Below are positions 54,674-64,000 of a DNA stretch of 64,000 bases, one piece after another. Source of the stretch: Candida dubliniensis CD36 (lineage: Eukaryota; Ascomycota; Pichiomycetes; Serinales; Debaryomycetaceae); contig NC_012867.1 in NCBI RefSeq assembly GCF_000026945.1, positions 1,674,001-1,738,000 on the forward strand, given 5' to 3'. Position 1 is the stretch's first letter; every line of letters starts with the position of its first letter. The notes under the pieces are model-generated. The model saw only the letters and a list, made by a program, of their open reading frames with translations. It was not told the origin of the DNA and did no database searches. Position numbers and translations under genes: made by a program.

Positions 54674-55861
54674 ATGAGCCAAGATGCCGCTGAATATGAA
54701 GCTTTAACGGCCACTTTACTGTCGTTTTACAATTTTTTCAAACACCAATTCGAGCACATTATCAAACCAAGACTAATAAAATTTCGAGCCATGACCGAAG
54801 AAGAAAGAGCATTGCTTCCGTGGTACGAGGAACACACTGAGCAGTTGAAACAGTGTATAGAAGTGAACCGTGGTTTTACCGAATCGTTATCTACAAACAT
54901 TGCGAATGACTGGGGCGTGACTGGGACCTCTCTAGATTGGCATCCAGCTGGCCCTCGAGAGTTTGAGATAACGTCCACCACGTTATTGCAGTTGATGAGG
55001 GAGTGGAGTGACGAGGGCCAAGCTGAAAGAGACATTGCATTTAGTCGTATCGTAAGTGAGCTAGAAGAGCTTTATCCTGACGAGTCTCTGCGACAGTCGA
55101 TTAGAATTTTGAACCCTGGTTGTGGTTTAGGTCGATTGGTTATGGAGTTGGTGATAAGAGGATTTTGGACACAAGGAAACGAGATTAGCTACCACATGCT
55201 ATTGACATCCAATTTTATATTGAACCACAGCCAGTTCCCTCATAGCCACTCCATATTTCCGTTTTTATCCAGATCGTCACACTTGGTTAAGCGGAAATAT
55301 CAAACAAGAGGTATCACAATTCCCGATGTGGCGCCATTTGCAGTCCTCTCAGAGTTGAAGGAGAAGACCCCCAGCATTGCCTACGAAGAGTTGATGTCAA
55401 TAACAGCAGGCTCCTTTCTCGAATTATACGGTCCCAGCAAGCCAAATAACACTATAAAAGATTCGGCTGCAATTGAGTTAAAGAATTCAAGCAAAGGTAG
55501 CTTTGATGTTGTTGTTACGAATTTTTTTTTGGACACAGCAAGCAATATTATTGAGTATGTAAGAGCAATTAACCATGTTTTGAAAACCGGTGGAAGGTGG
55601 ATAAATTTCGGACCGTTATTGTGGCACTTTGAAGGTGACTACAATGTCAGCTACATCAACAAAGAAGATAACGTTTCCATTCCAGATATTAAAAAAGGGC
55701 TAGAGTTGTCTCGGGAAGACTTGATTCAGCTAATCAAGAATATGGGCTTTGAGTTTGTGAGGCATGAGTCTGACATAGAGAGCACGTATTGCAAGGACGT
55801 AAAGCTGTTGGGTTCATTTGTTTTCAAATGTGAGTACTGGGTGTGTATTAAAGTGAGATAA
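54674..55861 (+). CDS. Carnosine N-methyltransferase-like protein
   Basis: 395 codons from the ATG at 54674; the frame is open a few codons more, but only from a non-ATG. This is the N2227/carnosine N-methyltransferase family (yeast YNL092W). The start TALLSFYNFFKHQFEHI and LDWHPAGPREFEITSTT are typical. The SAM-binding motif LNPGCGLGRLVMELVIRGF is at about 146-164. NEISYHMLLTSNFILNH and SFDVVVTNFFLDTASNIIEYVRAINHVLKTGGRWINFGPLLWH are the family signatures that hold the catalytic site. Animal enzymes methylate carnosine to anserine; the fungal substrate is not known, and carnosine is not a usual fungal metabolite. No signal peptide is seen. The 3' end is only 92 bp from the convergent end of the next gene. 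Confidence 0.92.
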   Translation: MSQDAAEYEALTATLLSFYNFFKHQFEHIIKPRLIKFRAMTEEERALLPWYEEHTEQLKQCIEVNRGFTESLSTNIANDWGVTGTSLDWHPAGPREFEITSTTLLQLMREWSDEGQAERDIAFSRIVSELEELYPDESLRQSIRILNPGCGLGRLVMELVIRGFWTQGNEISYHMLLTSNFILNHSQFPHSHSIFPFLSRSSHLVKRKYQTRGITIPDVAPFAVLSELKEKTPSIAYEELMSITAGSFLELYGPSKPNNTIKDSAAIELKNSSKGSFDVVVTNFFLDTASNIIEYVRAINHVLKTGGRWINFGPLLWHFEGDYNVSYINKEDNVSIPDIKKGLELSREDLIQLIKNMGFEFVRHESDIESTYCKDVKLLGSFVFKCEYWVCIKVR

Positions 55862-55953
55862 AAAAGAAAAAAGGTTCGTTGTACTATATTACTCTGTTCA
55901 ATTCTACCAAGCAAGATTCTTCCTCTACAACTACACTTTTTGTAAAAAGAGTA

Positions 55954-56853
55954 TCACAAGTTTGTCTTTTTAACATTAGAATTCAATCTCTTCAAGATGG
56001 TATCGTCTGATTCGGTTAAAACACCTGCCAACTTCAAAGTGTCCTTAGTTTTGACGACGACAGTGTCCCAGTCCAATGGTGTCCTTCCAATATTTGAATT
56101 GAACTCAACAGTCTTTGTCCACTCTTTAGCATCTTCAGCAGAATAATCCAAATTGGAAGAGATATATTCTATAGCCTCATTGATGTTTCCATTATAGTAT
56201 TGGATTCCTTCGTGGACGGCGTCAAGGAAGTTCTTGACAGCATCTGATTTAGTTTGCAACGAGTTGGAAGATGTTGCAACAACCCATGATGACCAAGGTG
56301 TATATATCTGATCAATCTGTTTGATTTCATGGTTATCGTAATACCTTTTGCTTGTAAAGTATTCCCACATGAATGCGTCTGAACCTTCCACCCCATCTTT
56401 CAAATTTACAGAGTCCCGTAAATTCTTGAAATTGGACAAAACCTGAAATTGGTCGAATGAAGGAATCCCCAATTGATGGGCCAAAACAAAGCTCATTACA
56501 TACGACCCAGACCCTATTCTACTCACTCCAATCCTTTTTAAATGCTTGGCGTCGGTGACATCATCACGGTGGTAACCGGTGCTAACAGCCCACAACAAGG
56601 GCGATTTGACATAAGTATCTAAAACGTGAATATTTGCATTACCCTTTGCAATATCAGCAATAAAGGCTTCTGTTAACCCAATTGCGATATCTACCTCATT
56701 CGAATTGAGCAAATTAATGAGTCTCCCACTTCCTTCAGGGACTTTAACGAACTCAATGCTGAGATCATGTGCTTTGTAGTAGCCTTGTTGTTGAGCAAAA
56801 AATAGCGGCGTGGAAAAGTGTTCAGGAATATATGCAACTTTTAATGTGGGCAT
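55954..56853 (-). CDS. Type-II periplasmic-binding-protein-like cytosolic protein
   Basis: 299 codons with the two-lobed solute-binding fold of the NMT1/THI5-like class: LKVAYIPEHFSTPLFFAQQQGYY at the start, then EFVKVPEGSGRLINLLNSNEVDIAIGLTEAFIADI and RIGVSRIGSGSYVMSFVLAHQLGI. It lacks a signal peptide or lipobox and has no ABC transporter partner nearby, as expected for a eukaryote. A C. albicans protein of this type (Ca3427) has a known crystal structure; it founded a fungal family without known ligand, as I recall. It lacks the CCCFC-type motif of Thi5 pyrimidine synthases, so thiamin synthesis is unlikely. Origin by old transfer from bacteria is possible. It lies upstream of VPS21 on the opposite side of a 450-bp gap, both on the minus strand. 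Confidence 0.82.
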   Translation of the reverse strand: MPTLKVAYIPEHFSTPLFFAQQQGYYKAHDLSIEFVKVPEGSGRLINLLNSNEVDIAIGLTEAFIADIAKGNANIHVLDTYVKSPLLWAVSTGYHRDDVTDAKHLKRIGVSRIGSGSYVMSFVLAHQLGIPSFDQFQVLSNFKNLRDSVNLKDGVEGSDAFMWEYFTSKRYYDNHEIKQIDQIYTPWSSWVVATSSNSLQTKSDAVKNFLDAVHEGIQYYNGNINEAIEYISSNLDYSAEDAKEWTKTVEFNSNIGRTPLDWDTVVVKTKDTLKLAGVLTESDDTILKRLNSNVKKTNL

Positions 56854-57305
56854 TGTTTACTTGATAGTACTTTCAATTGTATAGACTGTTGTGAAGAAGA
56901 AGGCCAACCACCACTGTTCTAGCTCGTTTCTGCTCGCTGCAGAAAATCTCGGAAAACTGATTTGTCACTCTGTGTAAACTGCACGACTATAGAAGCACTC
57001 GTGTTTCTTATTGAACACACTCACTACAAAAGCGTACTTATACGTTGTATAAATAGTCGTCCCAGAGAAGGGCATGTATCGGCTTAAAAAACAAATAGTA
57101 TACAAATGTCAAACAATTCAAGAACTACAGTGCAAAGACATTCAACTTCTAAGATTAATAATATAGAATTGAACTGACAAAATACGAAGAACCATAGCAT
57201 TTACATAAAGACGTATTTATGCAAAAAAAAAAAAGACCATAGAAGTCAGTATGCCTTCCCCTATTTGTATACTACCTTAGTTTCAGTCTCCTCGTTCATT
57301 TATTT
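56854..57305. other. Intergenic region between VPS21 and the PBP-like gene
   Basis: Promoter of the PBP-like gene and 3' flank of VPS21. TATAAATA at 57047-57054 lies about 195 bp from the PBP-like ATG and could be a TATA element. No gene is seen. Confidence 0.4.
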
Positions 57306-57956
57306 TTAGCAGCATGTGCTTCTTGTAGCATTACTATCATCAGTATTTGCAGTCAAGTCAATTCTGCGACCATTTGAACTCTCTTGAGCCTCGCTACCAG
57401 CAACTGTCACACTCGGGATTTTGCTTCCAATTCCCACAAAAACTTCATTGACATTATTGCCAGTTTTTGCACTGGTCTCGAAAAATAGCAATCCTTCTTC
57501 ATCGGCCAAAGTTTGGCCCTCTTCGATACTCACTTTTCGTAAAGTTTCACCATCCTCAGCACTGTCATCCTCTACCAAGTCAAGCTTGTTTCCAACTAAA
57601 GCAATCGTTATATCTCTATTTGCCTGTTCATGCAATTCCTTAACCCAATGTCTGGCTTTTATAAACGAGGCTGGTTTAGTAATATCGTAAACAACAACAG
57701 CGGCTTGGGCATTTCTATAATACATCGGGGCTAAAGAAGCAAAACGCTCTTGCCCAGCAGTATCCCAGATTTCATACTTTATAGTACGCTCACCAATGGT
57801 GCATTTTTGGGTTAAAAATGCAGCTCCTATGGTTGGCTCTTTGTTTTCTTGAAAATCATTAGACACAAATCGCAATACTAACGACGATTTTCCTACTGCA
57901 GCTTCTCCTAACAAAACCAATTTCACTGCTGTTGCCGGGGCTGGATGTTGACTCAT
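57306..57956 (-). CDS. VPS21: Rab5-type GTPase Vps21
   Basis: 216 codons with every Ras-family G motif. The P-loop is GEAAVGKSS (17-25). Switch I contains EPTIGAAF, the Rab5 effector sequence. Switch II is [19 protein letters not shown]4 is GNKLDL and G5 is ETSAKTG. The protein ends in CC, the site for double geranylgeranylation. Vps21 marks early endosomes and recruits CORVET, Vac1 and Vps34 for traffic to the vacuole. It is the closest match among the yeast Rab5 paralogues (Vps21, Ypt52, Ypt53) in length and in the start; Ypt52 is the main alternative. A short acidic insert ([14 protein letters not shown]) follows the G4 motif. Confidence 0.93.
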   Translation of the reverse strand: MSQHPAPATAVKLVLLGEAAVGKSSLVLRFVSNDFQENKEPTIGAAFLTQKCTIGERTIKYEIWDTAGQERFASLAPMYYRNAQAAVVVYDITKPASFIKARHWVKELHEQANRDITIALVGNKLDLVEDDSAEDGETLRKVSIEEGQTLADEEGLLFFETSAKTGNNVNEVFVGIGSKIPSVTVAGSEAQESSNGRRIDLTANTDDSNATRSTCC

Positions 57957-59082
57957 TGCTGGTATGTATTTAGACTCTTCGATTTAAACTTCCTGAATGC
58001 GATAATGCAATACGAATAAAAGAAATGATGATGGTGATACCAATAATAATGATAATAATAGCTCAGGAGAAAATATCTCAAAATAAATCAGTGCCCTGTG
58101 AGGTGGATGTACAAATATTGGTGGTGTATAAAGCTAAATAGAATATCTCGTTATGATTTCCAATGATAAGAAAAGATGAGAGATTAAGGAAACATCTCCT
58201 ATAAAGTTGTATCGCCACCTTTTTTTTTGTAGTGGTAGTGTCGGTTTGGTTTTCTCATTAATTAAGATTCTTGCGATAACGCACGACCATGATCATTTAC
58301 ATGCTTCTCGTTTATTTGGTTTTCTTTTTTGTGTGGGTTATAGATATCAGTCGGTTGCAAGTGCACGAGTGGTGGTGGTGCTGCTGCTGCGGCCGGACCA
58401 CGATTGCTAGAAATTCAGGGGGGGGAGGAGGCAACTTTTCACAACCAATGCCAAAAATATATGAGTTATTCAAAAGAAAAACTACAGGGTATGGCATACT
58501 TCTTCTTCTTCTTTCTCTTGATTTGAAACTTTGACCTAGCTTTGTGTTTATTCCCGATATTGTTTGGTAGAACAACATATCCCAATAAGGTTTTTATTGC
58601 TTGTTTAGAGCGTGTAGTAGTGTAGTAATGAGAGATATGATTCTTCTCTCCTCCCTCCTACCCCTTGACTATTGACTTCTTTTTCTTTTTTCTATTATTA
58701 GTCATGTTTGGATTAGTATATATATATATTGTCATTGTCGTCACGAAGCCCACAATCATTATCAAGTATTTTGTTTTTCTCTTTGTCTATCTCGTTTAAT
58801 CGTTATCACTGTTTTGGGCTGTTGCAATTTCTTCCTTTCTCCAGTTGAGGCTTTTACTCTCTGCTAGAGTTTCCATTTATAATTTTTAGACGCACAAAAG
58901 CACAACCTTCACTTTGTCTTTACAAGGTATAGTTGATAGCATAGTACTAGAGATAACCTGGGGAGTGACAAAAAAAAGTAAAAAGAAAACAAAAGAAAAA
59001 GAAAACCAAAAGGACATACACACAACCTAGTTTGACTGGGCAATCCCACAAAGGAAAAAAAAAAAAATAGTCTCGTGTAGCA
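57957..59082. other. Divergent intergenic region between VPS21 and the phosphatase
   Basis: Contains ATG/ATA-rich repeats (58023-58060), a run of eight G near 58419-58426, a CTGCTGCTGC tract, TA repeats at 58719-58730, and A-rich leader DNA directly before the phosphatase ATG. No gene is supported. Confidence 0.5.
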
Positions 59083-60189
59083 ATGTTTCAGTCCATTCCT
59101 TTTCTAATATCATTCACAAGAATGAATATATTCAAGAAACCAATAACAGCAGTGACAAGTGGGTTAACGGCTATTGCATCCAATGAATCCCACAAAGAAA
59201 ACTCAGACTCCTCGTCCAAGAAAAAGGTGCCTGCAGTTCTTAAAATCACCTCGCACAAGCAAAGGGAGGATTTCAATGAATTGAATGAGATTGAGTCGCA
59301 GCGTATAGTGGAAGGGTTGAACAACGCAGCCATCTCCATCTGGTCAATCAGTGCTGGGATATCTCGTGCAAACCGCAAGAGAAATAGATATGCTAACGTT
59401 ACACCATGGGATAGCACAAGGGTGAAACTACCCGTTGTGGATGGATCGTTTTCTGATTATATTAACGCATCACACATTCACTTGAAAACCACGGCAAACA
59501 AAATCTCCAACAGATACATTGCATGCCAAGGCCCCTTGGAACATACAATTCATCACTTTTGGGCAATGTGTTTTAATGAACTGGAAAAGCAAAAAAACGA
59601 CGTGGTTGTTGTTGTGATGGTGACTCCTTTGGTGGAAAACGGAATGGTAAAGTGCGATAAGTATTGGCCAGAATTGCAGGAAACCTGGGATTTCACCTCC
59701 AGAAATGAAGAGGATGGTATCAAGTACGAGAAACTATCCCTCACAAACATCAGCGAGAATCACAAGGAACTGGAAGACTACTTGGTCACCGAATTGGAAT
59801 TGAAATCGCCCACCAAGAGCAAAAAGGTTTATCACTACTACTACTATAAATGGGCAGATGCCAAAGTCCCGCCATCTATCAAACCGTTAATTGACTTGTC
59901 CCACAGTGTTTATGAAATCAATCAACCGTTGATCGAATCCGGGAAGCCACTTGTGCCAATAGTGCATTGCTCTGCCGGGGTTGGCAGATCTGGAACATTT
60001 ATGGCATTTGATCATTTGTTTAGAGATGGTGACAAGTTTCGAAACCTAGTGCATGAAGACAGATTCGCAAGTAAGGATTTGGTATACCAAACTGTCTGTC
60101 AGCTACGTAACCAACGTATGATGTCGGTACAGACTGTGTACCAGTATTGCTTTTTATACGAGGCTGCTAGAACTATATATAAAGGATAG
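59083..60189 (+). CDS. PTP1: Protein tyrosine phosphatase, Ptp1-like
   Basis: 368 codons from ATG 59083; a second in-frame ATG at codon 14 could be the real start. The classical PTP domain covers about 70-366. It has NRYANVTPWDSTRVKL, DYINASHI, ACQGPLEHTIHHFWAM, a movable loop KWADAKVPP in place of the usual WPD (yeast Ptp1 also departs from WPD), and HCSAGVGRSGTF with the catalytic Cys296 and phosphate-binding Arg302. QTVYQYCF carries the Q-loop Gln. The size and the lack of the long N-terminal extension of Ptp2/Ptp3 favour Ptp1, which dephosphorylates phosphotyrosine proteins in the cytosol. Confidence in the activity is high, in the exact orthologue moderate. Confidence 0.88.
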   Translation: MFQSIPFLISFTRMNIFKKPITAVTSGLTAIASNESHKENSDSSSKKKVPAVLKITSHKQREDFNELNEIESQRIVEGLNNAAISIWSISAGISRANRKRNRYANVTPWDSTRVKLPVVDGSFSDYINASHIHLKTTANKISNRYIACQGPLEHTIHHFWAMCFNELEKQKNDVVVVVMVTPLVENGMVKCDKYWPELQETWDFTSRNEEDGIKYEKLSLTNISENHKELEDYLVTELELKSPTKSKKVYHYYYYKWADAKVPPSIKPLIDLSHSVYEINQPLIESGKPLVPIVHCSAGVGRSGTFMAFDHLFRDGDKFRNLVHEDRFASKDLVYQTVCQLRNQRMMSVQTVYQYCFLYEAARTIYKG

Positions 60190-60206
60190 AGTTTGTTTTT
60201 GTTTTT

Positions 60207-60231
60207 TGGTTTTGGTTTTGGTTTTGGTTTT
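60207..60231 (+). repeat. GGTTTT tandem repeat after the phosphatase gene
   Basis: Four GGTTTT units in a row, about 20 bp after the stop codon. It is simple-sequence DNA in the 3' UTR; a poly-A tract (60280-60299) lies 50 bp further on. Confidence 0.7.
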
Positions 60232-60357
60232 CTAATCAATTTGATTTAATTTTTAATACCTAATATACAATTTGTTGCAAAAAAAAAAAAAAAAAAAAAT
60301 TCTTTCCAATACTGAGATATTGTTCAAGAGCCTCTTTAGTAATCAAATCTTGACTAT

Positions 60358-61110
60358 ATGAAACTAGTGTCCAACCATTCAACACGGGTTCTCGCAAAGG
60401 TGATTGATTTGTTGATAACCTTAGACGAGTTCTCGCTAGAGACCAAAAGAGATAATGTGCAACCACAATTAACGATTGTAATAGCTACTGCAACACTTCA
60501 ACACATTCTACTTGACCTCCTTAATAATCCATTGATGCGTGTGGCAGATACAGGAGAAGGTAACCTAACGTTTGGTAAGAGTTTGCCGTTTTCCCACTGG
60601 TACTTGACTGTGCACTCGTGTGAGACAAAGCTTGTTGAGAAAATCTTTACTATTCAGAATCTGGTGGAGAAGAAAATAACCGTCAAGGGGTCTCTATTAA
60701 ACGCTTTCCAACTAAATGGCTGCTACCACCAAGGCCTAATTACTTGTGAGTGCCGAGGTATCCAGAACTTCATCTCAAAATTCCTAAACTGCGTGGTAAA
60801 CGAACAACTAAGCATCTCACCACTTGGTTCACTCAAAGACCTAGAGATAAGCACGAAAACAGACCCCAAAAGTACTTGGTCTCAAAACAAGTCTATCACG
60901 TTGATGTACAGTGAGAGTCAAGTATCCGCCATTTTAGGAATAGGCGGACACAAACTCAATTCCATCAGATTCCAATCAAAATGCTGGATATATGTGCTGC
61001 CTGTTTCTGGTTTCAGGAAACCCAGAACTCAAAGAATCCAAATATCAGGCACAGTTGACAACATTGCAATAGCAGTGTATGAGATTAATAGGATAGTCTC
61101 AGGTAAGTAG
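60358..61110 (+). CDS. Small protein with one C-terminal KH domain
   Basis: 250 codons. The first 170 residues are not recognisable but contain several hydrophobic helices. Residues 183-246 form a KH RNA-binding domain: a beta strand KSITLMYSE, then the Ile-Leu-Gly-Ile-Gly-Gly-His-Lys loop at 191-198 (the GxxG turn), the helix LNSIRFQS, a strand CWIYVLPV, and the last strand and helix TQRIQISGTVDNIAIAVYEINRIV. A single KH at the very end of a protein of about 250-270 residues is the layout of yeast Mer1, a meiotic splicing enhancer, but sequence similarity outside the domain is not evident to me. The start is only 170 bp from the phosphatase stop, on the same strand. Confidence 0.8.
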   Translation: MKLVSNHSTRVLAKVIDLLITLDEFSLETKRDNVQPQLTIVIATATLQHILLDLLNNPLMRVADTGEGNLTFGKSLPFSHWYLTVHSCETKLVEKIFTIQNLVEKKITVKGSLLNAFQLNGCYHQGLITCECRGIQNFISKFLNCVVNEQLSISPLGSLKDLEISTKTDPKSTWSQNKSITLMYSESQVSAILGIGGHKLNSIRFQSKCWIYVLPVSGFRKPRTQRIQISGTVDNIAIAVYEINRIVSGK

Positions 61111-61412
61111 CAAATACTGGCTCTTCTTTTTTTTTTTCCTACTGCTGCCACACCATGTGTGCCGGGTGAATAATGTCCTGCACATATATCGGCATCGCAC
61201 TCTTGAATTTTTTTTTTTTTTTTTTTTCCCACCATTATAATGGTGCTCATACACTTTTAATAGCTTTCTCTTTTTTTTTGGGTTAATTTTTCACTTTGGC
61301 ACTAAAAAAAAAATTTTCACCATCATCTTACAAAAATTTTCTTCCTCCCCTTTTTCTTTTTTTCTTTCTTCTTTCCTTCAATTAACCTACACTTTTACAT
61401 TATCTTAATAAA
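61111..61412 (+). promoter_or_regulatory. SSB1 promoter and leader
   Basis: AAAAATTTTCA at 61309-61319 is the reverse of the RRPE element (TGAAAATTTTT) found in ribosome-biogenesis and translation promoters. A near copy, TTAATTTTTCAC, is at 61283-61294. Long T runs (61206-61227) and a pyrimidine-rich leader (61342-61380) precede the ATG, as is usual for strongly expressed yeast genes. Confidence 0.4.
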
Positions 61413-63254
61413 ATGGCTGACGGTGTTTTCCAAGGTGCTATTGGTATCGATTTAGGTACTACTTACTCATGTGTTGCTACTTATGATTCTGCTGTTGAAA
61501 TCATTGCCAACGAACAAGGTAACAGAGTCACTCCATCTTTTGTCGCTTTCACTAGTGAAGAAAGATTGATTGGTGACGCTGCTAAGAATCAAGCTGCTTT
61601 GAACCCAAAGAATACTGTTTTCGACGCTAAGCGTTTGATTGGTAGAGCTTTCGACGATGAATCTGTCCAAAAAGATATCAAATCATGGCCATTCAAAGTT
61701 GTTGAATCCAACGGTCAACCATTGATTGAAGTTGAATACTTGGACGAAACCAAGACTTTCTCCCCACAAGAAATCTCCTCCATGGTCTTGACCAAGATGA
61801 AGGAAATTGCTGAAGCCAAGATTGGTAAAAAAGTTGAAAAGGCTGTTGTCACCGTTCCAGCTTACTTCAATGATGCTCAAAGACAAGCCACCAAAGATGC
61901 TGGTGCCATTGCTGGTTTAAACGTTTTGAGAATCATCAACGAACCAACTGCCGCCGCCATTGCTTACGGTTTGGGTGCTGGTAAGTCCGAAAAAGAAAGA
62001 CACGTTTTGATCTTCGATTTGGGTGGTGGTACTTTCGATGTTTCCTTATTGAACATTACTGGTGGTGTCTTCACTGTTAAGGCCACTGCTGGTGACACTC
62101 ACTTGGGTGGTCAAGATTTCGATACCAACTTGTTGGAACACTTTAAGAAGGAATTCCAAAAGAAGACTGGTCACGATATTTCTGGCGATGCTAGAGCTTT
62201 AAGAAGATTGAGAACTGCTTGTGAAAGAGCCAAGAGATCTTTGTCTTCTGGTACCCAAACCACTGTTGAAATCGACTCCTTGTTTGAAGGTGAAGATTTC
62301 TCTGCCAACATTACCAGAGCCAGATTCGAAGATATCAACTCTGCTTTGTTCAAATCTACTTTAGAACCAGTCGAACAAGTGTTGAAGGATGCTAAAATCG
62401 GCAAATCCCAAGTTGACGAAGTTGTCTTGGTTGGTGGTTCCACCAGAATTCCAAAAGTCCAAAAATTGTTGTCTGACTTCTTTGACGGTAAACAATTGGA
62501 AAAATCTATCAACCCAGATGAAGCTGTTGCTTATGGTGCTGCTGTTCAAGGTGCTATCTTAACTGGTCAATCCACCAACGACGACACCAAAGACTTGTTA
62601 TTGTTGGATGTCATCCCATTGTCTCTCGGTGTTGCTATGCAAGGTAACGTTTTCGCTCCAGTTGTTCCAAGAAACACCACTGTTCCAACCATCAAGAGAA
62701 GAACCTTCACCACTGTTGCTGACCACCAAACTACTGTTCAATTCCCAGTTTACCAAGGTGAACGTGTCAACTGTACTGAAAACACCTTGTTGGGTGAATT
62801 TGACTTGAAGAACATCCCACCAATGCAAGCCGGTGAACCAGTTTTGGAAGCCATTTTCGAAGTTGATGCTAACGGTATCTTGAAGGTCACTGCTGTTGAA
62901 AAATCCACCGGTAGATCCGCCAACATCACCATCTCCAACTCCATTGGTAGATTGTCAACTGAAGAAATCGAAAAAATGATCTCTGATGCTGAAAAATTCA
63001 AATCATCCGATGATGCTTTTGCTAAGAGACACGAACAAAAACAAAAATTAGAAGCTTACGTTGCTTCCGTTGAATCTACTGTCACCGACCCAGTCTTGTC
63101 CGCTAAATTGAAGAAATCTGCCAAGGACAAGATTGAAGCTGCTTTGTCTGATGCTTTGCAAACTTTGGAAATCGAAGAATCTTCTGCTGACGACTACAGA
63201 AAAGCTGAATTGGCTTTGAAGAGAGCTGTCACAAAAGGTATGGCTACCCGTTAA
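61413..63254 (+). CDS. SSB1: Ribosome-associated Hsp70 chaperone Ssb1
   Basis: 613 codons, the length of yeast Ssb1. It starts [20 protein letters not shown]. The nucleotide-binding domain has [10 protein letters not shown] (phosphate 1), [35 protein letters not shown] (connect 1) and [14 protein letters not shown] (phosphate 2). The substrate-binding domain begins near residue 400 after the linker [13 protein letters not shown]. It ends without the EEVD of cytosolic Ssa. Ssb works with RAC (Zuo1/Ssz1) on chains leaving the ribosome. Codon use is strongly biased (Leu almost only TTG, Arg AGA, Gly GGT), as in highly expressed Candida genes, and clearly unlike its neighbours. It converges with RIO2, with 180 bp between the stops. 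Confidence 0.98.
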   Translation: MADGVFQGAIGIDLGTTYSCVATYDSAVEIIANEQGNRVTPSFVAFTSEERLIGDAAKNQAALNPKNTVFDAKRLIGRAFDDESVQKDIKSWPFKVVESNGQPLIEVEYLDETKTFSPQEISSMVLTKMKEIAEAKIGKKVEKAVVTVPAYFNDAQRQATKDAGAIAGLNVLRIINEPTAAAIAYGLGAGKSEKERHVLIFDLGGGTFDVSLLNITGGVFTVKATAGDTHLGGQDFDTNLLEHFKKEFQKKTGHDISGDARALRRLRTACERAKRSLSSGTQTTVEIDSLFEGEDFSANITRARFEDINSALFKSTLEPVEQVLKDAKIGKSQVDEVVLVGGSTRIPKVQKLLSDFFDGKQLEKSINPDEAVAYGAAVQGAILTGQSTNDDTKDLLLLDVIPLSLGVAMQGNVFAPVVPRNTTVPTIKRRTFTTVADHQTTVQFPVYQGERVNCTENTLLGEFDLKNIPPMQAGEPVLEAIFEVDANGILKVTAVEKSTGRSANITISNSIGRLSTEEIEKMISDAEKFKSSDDAFAKRHEQKQKLEAYVASVESTVTDPVLSAKLKKSAKDKIEAALSDALQTLEIEESSADDYRKAELALKRAVTKGMATR

Positions 63255-63433
63255 GTAAACTAGATGTTGAATGTCATTTTTTTTTACGCTAAATTTTCTT
63301 CCTCCCCTAACATCATTCGTCCCCCTCCACCCCCTTTACTATGTGTGTATATTTAGTATAGTCATCAACTAATACAGAAAGTAAAAATAAATTTGATTGA
63401 AAAAAAAAAAATGCTTACAACAGTTGTATATTT

Positions 63434-64000
63434 CTATTCGTCAAGTATATAGTTTCCTAATTTATCCATCTTAAGTTTCTTATCACCTTTGGACAATGCT
63501 TCTATGATTTTTTCGTTCTCTTCAGCTTCTGCCTGTTCGTCAACTCCGTCCTCGTCTTCAAGTAAATCCTCATCGTATTCGTCCTCCTCGTCCTCGTCCT
63601 CGTCCATCTCATCATCTGTGGCAACTTCTTCATCTTCAATTTCAGAAAGATCTTCATCTTCGTCAGCCTTGATTCGCATTCCCAAAACGGCTTTTTCCAA
63701 ATCTTTATCTTCACGGTTTCCAGTCTTCTTTTTTGCATACCCTGACGCTTGTACTTCCACGTCCAAACTCTTTTCTCTGATAACGTCACGCTTGAAATTG
63801 GGGTATGCGTATTTATACCCATCACCGTAGCCATCAGTGTCAAACATGGTTGGGTCATGCTGTGGATTGTATCTAAATTTCTTACTGAAAAAATCTCTAA
63901 TACCCTGCACATCACGATCGAAATATTCTTTGGCGTCTGGGTGTTCGATAGAAACACATTGTGGGAAATCAATAACAACAAAATCAAACTCGTGACCGTC
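63434..64000 (-). CDS. RIO2: Atypical protein kinase Rio2, C-terminal part (runs off the window)
   Basis: 188 codons are visible and the frame is open to the last base, so the start and most of the kinase lie beyond the window. The visible N-terminal end, HEFDFVVIDFPQCVSIEHPD followed by AKEYFDRDVQGIRDFFSKKF, is the end of the RIO kinase domain: VIDFPQ holds the metal-binding Asp (DFG equivalent). The remainder has the Rio2 C-terminal features: LDVEVQASGY, then a long Glu/Asp-rich stretch and a short Lys-rich end. Rio2 is an ATPase/kinase of late pre-40S particles needed to mature 20S into 18S rRNA. A 158-codon frame starting at 63910 begins at a GTG within this gene and is not a separate start. 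Confidence 0.96.
   Translation of the reverse strand, partial: DGHEFDFVVIDFPQCVSIEHPDAKEYFDRDVQGIRDFFSKKFRYNPQHDPTMFDTDGYGDGYKYAYPNFKRDVIREKSLDVEVQASGYAKKKTGNREDKDLEKAVLGMRIKADEDEDLSEIEDEEVATDDEMDEDEDEEDEYDEDLLEDEDGVDEQAEAEENEKIIEALSKGDKKLKMDKLGNYILDE

Noticed and set aside
63502..63987. 161-codon frame overlapping the end of RIO2
   Set aside because: It is a shifted frame of RIO2, whose own frame carries the conserved kinase end and continues to the window edge.

Overview
The window looks like the nuclear genome of a CTG-clade yeast of the Candida albicans / C. dubliniensis lineage, probably chromosome R. It is AT-rich, has mostly intronless genes with long low-complexity intergenic DNA, and carries an Efg1 that is close to but not identical with the C. 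albicans protein as I remember it. C. dubliniensis is my best guess (inference; not provable without a search). In-frame CTG codons, such as Imp4 codon 97 and five in EFG1, should be read as Ser.

Left region (1-12.9 kb): a small Ser/Asn-rich gene; a DNA transposon relic of the Mutator-like type (4166-6360), with perfect 31-bp terminal inverted repeats, a perfect 9-bp target duplication and a broken FAR1-type transposase remnant; a gene ending in a J-like HPDKW segment; ASF1 with a MCB box; a GC-rich island and degenerate reading frames; AIM32; and a tRNA-Gly(GCC).

Middle region (12.9-39.5 kb): a 9-kb gene-free stretch leads into EFG1, the APSES regulator of filamentation and white-opaque identity. 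It is followed by RAD26, an LRR/F-box-like gene, a phenol-hydroxylase-type flavoprotein, IMP4 and TRK1.

Centromere candidate (41.2-47.9 kb): two about 1.14-kb arms in inverted orientation, about 99% identical, enclose a 4.4-kb gene-free core. Along the core the top strand changes from C/A-rich to G/T-rich near 44.2 kb, as expected around a fixed replication origin. Together with linkage to EFG1 and TRK1, this fits the chromosome R centromere.

Right region (48-64 kb): a class I aminotransferase, a split (intron-containing) DAD4, NOP10, SWA2, a carnosine N-methyltransferase-like gene, a type-II periplasmic-binding-protein-like gene, VPS21, a PTP1-like phosphatase, a single-KH protein, SSB1 and the 3' part of RIO2. 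Genes are not organised in operons. Functional themes recur by chance or linkage: ribosome biogenesis and translation (IMP4, NOP10, RIO2, SSB1), chromatin, repair and kinetochore (ASF1, RAD26, DAD4), and membrane traffic and transport (SWA2, VPS21, TRK1).
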